Source: Chlorops oryzae (lineage: Eukaryota > Arthropoda > Insecta > Diptera > Chloropidae). From it: a stretch of DNA of 64,000 bases. The number at the start of each line of letters is the position of its first letter. Positions within the stretch are counted from its first letter, which is position 1. The notes beneath the pieces were generated by a model, which saw nothing but the letters and a program-made list of their open reading frames with translations, made no database searches and was not told where the DNA came from. The stretch lies in the NCBI GenBank assembly GCA_020466095.1, contig CM035806.1:125290293-125354292 (forward strand), read 5' to 3'. The position numbers and the translations under genes were made by a program. Shown in pieces: positions 55,612-64,000 of this stretch.

Positions 55612-56167
55612 CAGGGTTGGAACCTGGCGAAGAAGAAAGTGCAGCAGTTTTAACAAAAAAGGGCAGTAGATTTGAATTTTGCGCAGTAAAAATAAAAATC
55701 ATTACAAATCTTTTTTTTATACCAAATATATATTTCTTTATCATATATATTCTTTTCAAATAAAAAGAAAAAAATAAACAAAAAGTACATTTCATGTAAA
55801 TATTTCTCCATATTGCGCGTCTTCCAATGTGAAGCGAAGGTTTTTGGCAAGATTTTTTTCTGTTATATCAGCTGTCAAACTGTTAATATCGCGACATGTA
55901 AGCTTCAATGGAAAATCCAAGATGTTAAACAAGGACAACAATATTATCTTTGTTACAAATAGAATTGCGGTGTTGATGTATAGCCAAAATTGGTACTTTT
56001 TTGGTAGTTATCGTTAGGAGTTTGGTTTGACAAAAAAAAAAAAATCGAGTGACACCAGGGACGAAAATCGCAGTAGATTTTAAGCTTTTCGCAGTGTCGC
56101 AGTAGATGTAAAAAATTAAAAAAAAACGCAGTAGATCTACTGCAACTGCAATAAAGTTCCAACCCTG
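55612..56167. mobile_element. hAT MITE, TSD CTTTCAAG
   Basis: Ends CAGGGTTGGAAC and GTTCCAACCCTG, exact CTTTCAAG at 55604-55611 and 56168-56175. GCAGTAGAT words recur near both ends. 556 bases. Confidence 0.93.
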
Positions 56168-56175
56168 CTTTCAAG

Positions 56176-58141
56176 TTTTGTTTATAAAAGAAAATATTTG
56201 ATTTTGAAAAAAGGGTAGAATTTTTTTTTTTTTTAAGCGGGGAGGGGATTGTCACCTCGAGTGGACCAAAAAACTTCAAAACAATGGTGTTAAGTTAATA
56301 AAGAAACACATAACTACAAAAGTTTTTGAACTGAGCATCGGATTCAGTGTCATCATCCGAGTCACAATGTTTGCATGTAAAAAATCCTTTGATACTGATG
56401 CACTACTCGACGACACGCCCATGGTATTTAAAAATCACAATAAAATTTAAAAAAGCTCATTAAACTAGTTAACACTGTTCCACTGTTTATATAAAGGTTG
56501 CCAGCAGTGGTCCACTCAAGGAGAATCATACGATGATTGGTGAGCCACCAAAACGTATTCCATTATCTACTTAAATTTCCAAATGATTTTAAACTATTAC
56601 GTTGAATGCCCGAACTAACAAGATATATAAGTACTTCTTAAGTTTAACAAGACGTTTTTGGCACTATTCGTAGCAGGCACAAATATGCACCAAGATGCTA
56701 TAAAACGCAAATTATTGAAATATTATTTTTTTTGAAGTGCTCGCTTTTAAACAAAAACACGTGTGCTCGGCTGGAACCTTTATAACTTACTGTTGACGTT
56801 CACAGTGGAGTTGGCGGTAATATTAGTTTAAAATTTTAACTGTAACAACATAATAAACATTCAAGTGGTCCATTCTTAGTGGTAGTCCACTTAAGGTGAC
56901 CTAAACCTACGATAAAAAAACGAAAAAAATTCAAAACGAAAATTTCGAATTGTATTATTTTTTAACTAAAAAGATTAGAAGTACCCTTCGATGAACTTCG
57001 TTCGGAATTCGGTCTCTCGGATCAATCGGAACTGAGCCAAATTTGATATTCCCCAAAAGTGATTAACTTTCTTTGATGCTTTATTTATTTATTTTTTTTT
57101 GGGGGGAAATAGTACATACAATCTTACGGCGCTATCACGTGGCTGTGTGTGTCTCAGCTCACGAGAAAAGTGATCCTATTTTAAGCGCAAGAGCACGTTA
57201 ATGGGAGGGGACTCCGCCCAGAAGCGTTCTGACTCAATACTATTCGATTTGATAAGAGGAAGTGAAAAGAAATGTTCTTTGGGGCCATCTGCCAGCTGTG
57301 CAGTGCCTTGAATATCATAATTTTCGAAAGTGTCTATTCTCGGACCAATTAAAGCCACATAAATTGCACTCAGATTTTGAAATATAATTTTTTCCTTTTT
57401 TTTTTTTTTTTTTTTTTGAATTCTCGCTCTGTCTGTGCGTGCCTTGATGGGAGCTCGATGCTTTAATGGGAACTTTCCTTTCAGTCCCTTTGACTATCTT
57501 TACTTCTTTTCTTTTTATGATTTATGCCAGTGCGCCCACTTCCATCATTTTACTTCGAATTTTTTTTTTTTTTTTTGGTTATTTTCCATTGAATTTTGAC
57601 AGTTGATGACTTTTTCGTCTTTGTCGCCGTCATTGGACAGTATTTTTAACTGCAGATCTCGTGTGCGTGTGTGCTTGTGTGTGCCGTGCCGTCAAATCCT
57701 TTTTTCTGGATCATATACCGCCCTTCCCGCAATGTCATCGTTATCAACCTCATCCATCATATGTCATATGTGCTTTCAATGCTGTTAACGTCACTTCAAA
57801 AGCAGCTTTACACCGTAATTGACATCATACAACATGTAATTGTGTCGGTTACGTTATTGCTTTTGTTGTTTATGTTGTTGCTGTAGTGTCGTTGTTATGA
57901 CATATTGCCGCAACTATGCATTTTGGAGCGAATAATATTGTTATTGATTTTGACAGCATACGATGTTGGTCATAAATAAACACTAAAATCCAGTTAACCA
58001 GCAATTGAGATGAAATCATCTTTCACTTTCACAAAATTTTTTCGAAAAATAGTTTCTCTAAACTCTAAACTTCCTCTCTCTTTTTTTTTAAATTTTGCTC
58101 TTAATTTTTTTAAGCTTTCTGTTTCTCTGGGCAATTCCATC
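56176..58141. other. No gene recognised
   Basis: Non-repetitive-looking DNA with T tracts at 57394-57417 and 57559-57576. The phrase 'TGGTCCACTCAAGG/GTGGTCCACTT' and inverse forms recur at 56257, 56507 and 56880, hinting at an old repeat. No exon. Confidence 0.4.
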
Positions 58142-58671
58142 GTCACGGGTGGGACAGATCAACTAAAACCGTTTACTTTCTTCTTCATATTTTATGTTAT
58201 ACATATGTTTCTAATTTATGGGTTAGTCTTCTGTAATACCAACAAGAATATGCTATAATTTGATCCAGGAAAATTTCAAAAAATAAATGAGGAATTTCGT
58301 TCTGTCACGGGCGGGACAAATTTTGAAACTCAGTTCTAAAAGGAACTTCTTTGAAAGGAAAGTCTGCGAATGTATTTTACATTTCTATTATAATAGCTTG
58401 TTTTCTTACACAAAAGATTCTAAGCTATTAAATCTGTAAAGAATTAAGCAAAAATAACTTTTCCTTCTTACAAAAAACTTAAAAATGTAATGTCACGGGT
58501 GGGACACAACTGCGTTTTGATACAATCTGTGAACAAAACACAGAACAGGAAAACAATTCATAGGAAAATGCACTCAGTAACATTACCTCAAAAAATAAGA
58601 AGTTTCAGACATAACCTAAAAGTCAGTAAGAAATAATACGAATTTAAATGTTTTATTGTCACGGGTGGGAC
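58142..58671. repeat. Four spaced copies of GTCACGGGTGGGAC
   Basis: The 14-base word starts at 58142, 58304 (one change: GGGCGGG), 58492 and 58658, at spacings of 162, 188 and 166 bases. Sequence between the copies is AT-rich and not visibly related. All four are in the same orientation. Confidence 0.85.
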
Positions 58672-59011
58672 CAGAAAAATCCTGCTTCGAAAATATTTAT
58701 ATTTTTTTGTTATGATTATCGTGTTTTGGATAAAATCAATCTTATTGAAAAGGAGACACACCGTGGAATTAATTTGACACTTGAAAGCACGTTTTTAGTA
58801 TTCGCAAAATGCGAAAAAGGTTTCTTCAATGTTGGCAGGATAGAAAGAAAAATTTCGTTGAATATAGTTACATTATTTTACTCTTTGGTTTTTTTTTTTT
58901 TTTGAGAAAAATCAAATTTTAATTACTTAATTTTAAGACTCCCAGGTTCACTTTCTCATGGAATTTCCCCCTCTTTTAATTATCCTGCTTTTGCTATTCA
59001 TTCATTGCTAT

Positions 59012-59012
59012 T

Positions 59013-59092
<80 letters not shown>
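59012..59092. repeat. AT microsatellite
   Basis: About 80 bases of alternating TA immediately upstream of the Tc1-type pseudogene; it may have replaced or grown from the element's left end. Confidence 0.95.
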
Positions 59093-59095
<3 letters not shown>

Positions 59096-59158
59096 CGACG
59101 TAAACTGCTTGTTTTTATATAACTTACTGAGATAGCGTATTTTTGAGGCTAAGTTGAA

Positions 59159-60154
59159 ATGGGTTGTGGAAAAGCCTTAAATGAGACCAAAAAGGCAAAA
59201 TCAAAGCGTACAAGGACATGGGGCTATCTGTTTCGCAAATATAAAAAAAAAATCGAAAAAAGCCGAAAAGTTTTATCTGCCTTTTGTTTAAATGAAGCCA
59301 AACATAGGAAAAACATGTAAGGCCGAACGCACCGTGTCCTTCCTGAGGCGGACAAGCGACTTATTTTAAGAATCTCTTCAAACTCGCACGACTCCATAGC
59401 AAAGATAAGGCAAAAATCAAGTGTTATTGCGAGTTTAACTACTATAAGGCGTTTTATATCGAGGGCTGGCCATATTAAAAGACTAAATACTAAGAAGAAA
59501 GCCCCACTCAACCCCGCCCGTAAGAAGCAACACCTCAAATTCTGCCGCGCCAACCTGTCGTGGACTACCGAATCGCATCGTTTTGTGTTCTAAGGTGAGA
59601 AAAAATGTAAATTGGAAAGACCCGATGGCTATAGTATTTATTTTCATGTATTAATGTAAGAAAGACACTATTTGAACCGTATTCAAAGTCGAGCAGGCGG
59701 TGTGAAGCTGTGGGGAGCGATCTCATCCTTCGGCACTTGTGAACTGCAATTTTTGACTACGGCTATGAATGCAACGGTTTACTGTGGTGTACTTCAGAAG
59801 GCGTTTCCTTGTTTTAGCGAGATTTTCGGACCTTTGCAATGGACCTATCAACATGATACCGCTCCGATTCACACTGCCTGGGCTGTAAAGTCCAACATAC
59901 TAAAGCAAAATTTAGCGCATTTAAGCTGGCATCCATATTCACTAGACTTAAACACCATAGAACACGTTTGGGGTTGGGTTACTCGAAAGGTCTATGAACC
60001 TGGAAAACAATTTTCAACTGTTTGCGAACTAATTGACGCCATAAAACACGCTTGGAACACCGTTCCACTTCCTTTTATTGCTTCAATGTACGAGTCCATC
60101 CCAAACAGGGTGCTTGAAGTTATAACCAACAAAGCGGGTTCCAACGATTATTAA
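59159..60154 (+). pseudogene. Tc1-like (DD34E) transposase pseudogene
   Basis: A single reading frame of 332 codons from MGCGKALNE to the final stop, about the usual 340 of Tc1 transposases. It has three in-frame TAA codons: 59318 (codon 54), 59591 (145) and 59657 (167). N-terminal helix-turn-helix-type region about 1-110. The first catalytic Asp, expected in a FSDEKKF-like motif, is replaced: the sequence there reads VF-stop-GEKK. The second Asp (QHDTAP) and Glu (LNTIEHVW) are present 34 residues apart. LWGAISSFG precedes the second Asp. C-terminus ends NRVLEVITNKAG. Clean inverted ends were not located. Confidence 0.9.
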
Positions 60155-61269
60155 AAGATGTTATTTTTTATGGAAAATATTCTTACTACGTTTTATTTAT
60201 GTATAAATAAAGGTCAGACAAGAAAATTTTGAAAACTCGCTTTTTTTTAAAGGTGTTCTATGCAAGTGGTGCAAGTTTTATGATCCTTTTTTGGAGTTGA
60301 TTCGTTCAAAAATTAATAAAAAATGCACCACTCCACATATTTCAGCCATTTAAGCGGGATTAAATAAGGGATTGATGTGCCGCCTTCAATACAAAAAAAA
60401 AAATTTAACGCTCTCACTCATATGGATTGAGAGATATATATAAACCAAAATGTGTTATATGTGCTTTTCAAGTGGCGCGCAGTGTAAAGTGATTCTGCCT
60501 TTGTTTGATGTATCGACCACCCCATATCTCCCAATAAAAAATTTGTATTTTTTCAAAAACGCTAAATACTCTTAATTACACCACTAGAAGCTTGCAAAAC
60601 CAAACTCAAGCCTAAATTCATCGTATTTTTGGTACCGGCAGATAATGGGTTAATTGGCCAGACATCTGACATGCACGAGCGGGGTGCAGATAACAGAGTA
60701 TCGGTGTTTCCAAGTTTCCAAAACACTAGAAGCGGACGGAAGGTCCTTTCTTCTTAACCGTGTTCGACGTGTTGTATTGTTAAGGCCTCTTGCCAGCTGA
60801 TTCGAGTGATTCCTTACACACAGAAAAATATGACCACATAAAATCAATAAGATCCCCTTATTGAGCGATTTTATAGAGAAATCTTCTTAAACTATATGAA
60901 CGATGTGCTTTTTCCATAGAGAAAACTCTTTGAATGCATAGAGAAAATCTTATTGAAACATTTTAATAGATATCCTCATATATTTAATGTGAATATCTCA
61001 TTATTTCTGTTGAAGAATATGAAAAACTTCTTGATATAGTCAAATAATAAGGTGAGCATATCAATCAAACTATGTGACATTCTTATAAAAGTGACCTTTT
61101 GATAAGTTATCCTTATCGCTTTAAGAAGAAGCCTTTTTAATATAAAAAGCAAGACTTATTGATTTATAAAAGTATATGAATTCCGTATTCATTCCATAGT
61201 TTAAAAAGACAGACCAGTTTTTTTTGCACTTACATTGATATAATCAATCTAGCAAGCTGAAATCATATC

Positions 61270-61342
61270 TCGCGATGGCGTAGTTGAAGTGTGCTAGACT
61301 TGTAATCTGGAAGGTCCGAGTTCGAACCCCGCCGCAGGCCAA
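61270..61342 (+). repeat. tRNA-like module, tRNA-Thr(TGT)-like
   Basis: GATGGCGTAGTTGAAGTGTG (A-box region), anticodon-like loop CTTGTAA, and GAGTTCGAACCCCGC (very good B box). This is the best tRNA resemblance in the window, but the acceptor arms do not pair (start CGCGATGG, end GCAGGCC) and it sits inside a MITE, so it is not called as a gene. Confidence 0.55.
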
Positions 61343-61634
61343 AGAAGTTGTGTAAAAATGGTAGGATAAAACATGCAAGTAAATTTCGAGGGGAAAAATA
61401 CGGAGAGCAGAAAGTAAGTTGGACACGAACCAATAAAAACAAGTTGATTTCGTCGGGCCTTCCGAAACGTCACGCATAAGCTCTTTCAAGAAATTCCTAT
61501 AGAATCTTTTTTTTTTATTTTTTTAAGCATAAAAACTTTGGTAAAATCTTTTATTTCTCAGTTTTTCAAATAATGTAAATGTAAAATTATCTACTTTTCC
61601 AAAAAAAAAAACAAAAAAAAAAAAAAACGACGCT

Positions 61635-61667
61635 CGCTGGAGCAGGGATCGAACCCGCCGACCTGGT
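61635..61667 (-). repeat. B-box half of a tRNA-like module
   Basis: The reverse complement reads GGCGGGTTCGATCCCTGC. An A box is not clear; it is interrupted by or adjacent to an A tract. Confidence 0.4.
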
Positions 61668-62766
61668 TTTTTACAAGAATTCATATCAAAATGATAAGTT
61701 ATCTTCTTGACTTTTCGTTCAATTTTTCGTTAAAATAAACAATAAGTTTTTCTCTATGGTTTCAATAAGACAATCTTCTTGGATAAAAACCATAGAGAAA
61801 TCTTATTGTTATTCTTCCATTTTATGTGGTATCGTTTTCTCTGTGTAGTTTCTCATTGTAGGATGATTTTAGGCGAACGATTTCGTCCTTAACAAGTGGG
61901 ACTTGCAGATCGCGGTGAATGCTTTCATTACGGATGTACCATGGAGCACCTGTAATGATTCTAAGAATTTTCGATTGAGCGCTTTGGATTATTTCTATAG
62001 AGGATGCGCAGGCATTTCCCCACAACTGAATGCCATAAGACCAGATTGGCTTTAATAGACTTTTATATAATAGAACTTTATACTCCATATTAAGAGGGGA
62101 GCGATAGTTGATTAGCCAGTAAATTTTTGATGCTTTAAGTTTCAGGTTGGTCCTCTTTGCTTCGATGTGCCTTCGCCAAGTTAATCGTTTATCTAAGTGG
62201 ACTCCTAAAAAGATTACACTATCTACTTGGGGGATGGAGACTCCTTTAAGGATAATAGTAGGGCTTATACCTCTTCTAAGCGTAAATGTTATGTGTTTAC
62301 ATTTACCTTCGTTTACATTAATTTGCCAGGTAGAGAGCCAATTTTCAATCAATTGCATATGCTCTTGTAGGATTCTTGATGCTTCCATGGGATCGCGGTG
62401 GCAGCTCAATAATGCTGTGTCGTCGGCAAAAGTTGACATTACAATATTGTCACTAGTGGGGATGTCGGCTGTTAGAAGCAGGTAAAGAGAGGGGCCTAAT
62501 ACACTGCCTTGCGGGACTCCTGCTTTAATTTCAAATTTATCCGTTATAAATTCATTAACTCTTACTCTAAAGAATCTATTTTGGAGGTATGATATGAGAA
62601 TTTCGTGAAAATTTTGAGGGAGAAGAGACTTTATTTTAGCAATAAGACCCCCATGCCACACTTTATCGAAAGCTTGAGCCATGTCTAGGAATATTGCAGA
62701 ACAATATTCTTTCAAAAAAAAAAAAAATAAAAAATTAACTAAATGAATTAGAGTTATTTCGGACAT

Positions 62767-63179
62767 TTAGAAGCGTATAATTAGGATTATTATTGAAAGT
62801 ATTGGCTCAGGAGACTAAAAACAAATAAAAATGTTGATAAGATTTGATGCAGATGCTTTACGGACTCTAATCCATATGGTTAATTCACTATGTTAATTCA
62901 ATGTGGAAACATGGTATTAATATTGCCGGGGAATTTACTTTTCTTGAGACTAAACTTCTCCTTTTTCAAATAGATAGGGTAAGGAAAATTATGGGTATGG
63001 GTCAAATACCCATTTTCCATCAAATTTCTTCCCCAAAATATTTAAAAAAGAATAAAAGTCTCGAGAAAAGTAAATTCCGCGGGAATATTCCAAATCGGGC
63101 TATTTATTTCCTCCCCTTTAAATTTCCCTTTCCGTCTTTCTCTATTTGTCTTTTAACATTTTTCTCGTACTCTCTATCT
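62767..63179. other. No gene; fragment of a GCATGTTTCCAC-type end
   Basis: CAATGTGGAAACATGG at 62899-62914 resembles the right end of the 11979-13901 element (CACTATGTGGAAACATGC). No other feature was recognised. Confidence 0.4.
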
Positions 63180-63440
<261 letters not shown>

Positions 63441-63493
63441 TCACCCTCTTTTAACTTTATTCATGTTATCTCTAAAACTTTCGCACTCTGTCC

Positions 63494-63530
<37 letters not shown>

Positions 63531-64000
63531 CCACACATACACACTATTTCTCTCTTTAATCATTATTTTTAACTTCTGCTTTTTTATAATTTTCCCTTTT
63601 TCCTTGACCGCTTTTCTCTCTTTCTTGGCTTTAGAACAATAAGCTTTCCTTTAACTCCTCATCTCGCTATCTTATTGTTTTCTTTATTTTTTTAATTTCA
63701 CTGTCGCATAACATTCTTCTATACTTTGTTTGCCTCTCTTTTGCGATCTCATTGTCCAACTCTCTTTGCAATTTGTGCCCTTACCATGTCCATGTCCATT
63801 TCCTCTTCCTCTTCTTCTGATTCTTTCTCCCTCCTTAACTCCTCACTTTCGACTCTTAATTTACAATTTCTCATGCTTTTCCTCATCGAACCTCCGTTTT
63901 CTATCCCTCACACTAATTTGCCTATCCATCCCAATTTCGTCATTGCGTTTTGAAACACCTTAATCGGCATGCCTTAAATATTTCAAATTCACTAAGCCAA
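63441..64000. other. No gene recognised (pyrimidine-rich)
   Basis: Continues pyrimidine-rich and degenerate, with many TTTCTC/TCCTC words. The two 75-77 codon frames at 63726-63963 overlap in different phases and look like composition artefacts. Confidence 0.4.

Larger units (their letters stand above)
60817..61845. mobile_element. TA-target element inside the LINE, with paired tRNA-like modules
   Basis: Ends CACACAGAAAAATATGACC and CGTTTTCTCTGTG, then paired CCACATAAAAT/ATTTTATGTGG and CATAGAGAAA-type words. TA at 60815-60816 and 61846-61847. Removing it with one TA rejoins the LINE frame (KL then RNHSNQ). It carries tRNA-like parts at 61270-61342 (plus) and 61635-61667 (minus). No transposase. 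Confidence 0.85.
60650..62709 (-). pseudogene. Jockey-type LINE reverse transcriptase, split and truncated
   Basis: Minus-strand homology begins at about 62709 (EYCSAIFLDMAQAFDKVWH; finger/palm) next to an A/T tract. It contains GVPQGSVLGP and the catalytic FADDTA (about 62440), then TWQINVNEGKCK, and FLGVHLDKRLTW and YGIQLWGNA of the thumb/C-terminal region. At 61848 it is cut by the TA-target element 60817-61845 and resumes at 60814 (RNHSNQLARGLNN...RRTRLRRKDLPS), the usual end of Jockey-clade ORF2, stopping at 60652-60650. The 5' half (endonuclease) and gag-like ORF1 are missing. The reverse transcriptase would have copied LINE RNA at a nicked target; this copy is dead on arrival and later interrupted. 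Confidence 0.9.

Noticed and set aside
59224..59553. 109-codon minus-strand frame
   Set aside because: Antisense shadow of the Tc1-type transposase pseudogene.
61270..61342. A functional tRNA-Thr gene
   Set aside because: Good A/B boxes and a TGT-like anticodon loop, but acceptor arms do not pair, it lies inside a TA-target element, and similar modules recur in other repeats.

Overview
The window looks like euchromatin from a higher fly (Diptera), possibly a tephritid or muscid, though I cannot place it to species. The evidence is AT-rich DNA, short GT-AG introns of 55-75 bases, long CT/GA microsatellites, a horn-fly (irritans/Himar1) type mariner, Jockey-type LINE remains and a very dense population of short terminal-inverted-repeat (TIR) transposons. 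There is no sign of bacterial, organellar or viral gene organisation. Almost all short open frames are chance or come from simple repeats.

Two host-gene ends can be supported. (1) On the minus strand, 10541-10168 holds the first two coding exons of a mitochondrial acyl-CoA dehydrogenase, most like the short/branched-chain type (ACADSB). The gene continues leftwards out of the window through an intron longer than 10 kb. (2) On the plus strand, 26898-26970 is a short first coding exon (24 codons plus one base) ending at a strong splice donor. The product is not recognised; the exon lies at the end of a neural-gene-like, CAA/GAC-rich leader. Upstream segments at 23140-23344 and 26245-26370 may be leader exons. 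Much of 27-64 kb may be intron of this gene.

The rest is transposon-built. Region by region: 0-9.4 kb holds hAT, TA-target and foldback MITEs and several tRNA-like modules. 11-19 kb holds three nested clusters of TTA-, TA- and TTAA-target elements, including a truncated Harbinger transposase. 19.3-25.8 kb holds further MITEs. 27.2-28.9 kb has a mariner inserted exactly inside the target-site duplication of a hAT MITE. 34.05-38.17 kb is a nest at least four levels deep. 43.9-50.2 kb holds MITEs among huge CT/GA arrays. 50.4-52.1 kb holds two large TA-target elements, one of which shows the empty sites for insertions found at 34-35 kb. 52.3-54.7 kb holds a decayed, intron-containing BED-finger hAT transposase. 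58.1-58.7 kb holds a four-fold spaced 14-base motif. 59.2-62.7 kb holds a dead Tc1-type transposase next to a Jockey-type reverse transcriptase split by a TA-target element.

Two themes stand out. First, tRNA-like (Pol III A/B box-like) modules recur inside TIR elements of several unrelated families. Second, the nested insertions, read with target duplications and paralogous empty sites, give a relative insertion order. No autonomous transposon in the window looks intact: the mariner, hAT, Harbinger, Tc1 and LINE frames are all broken.
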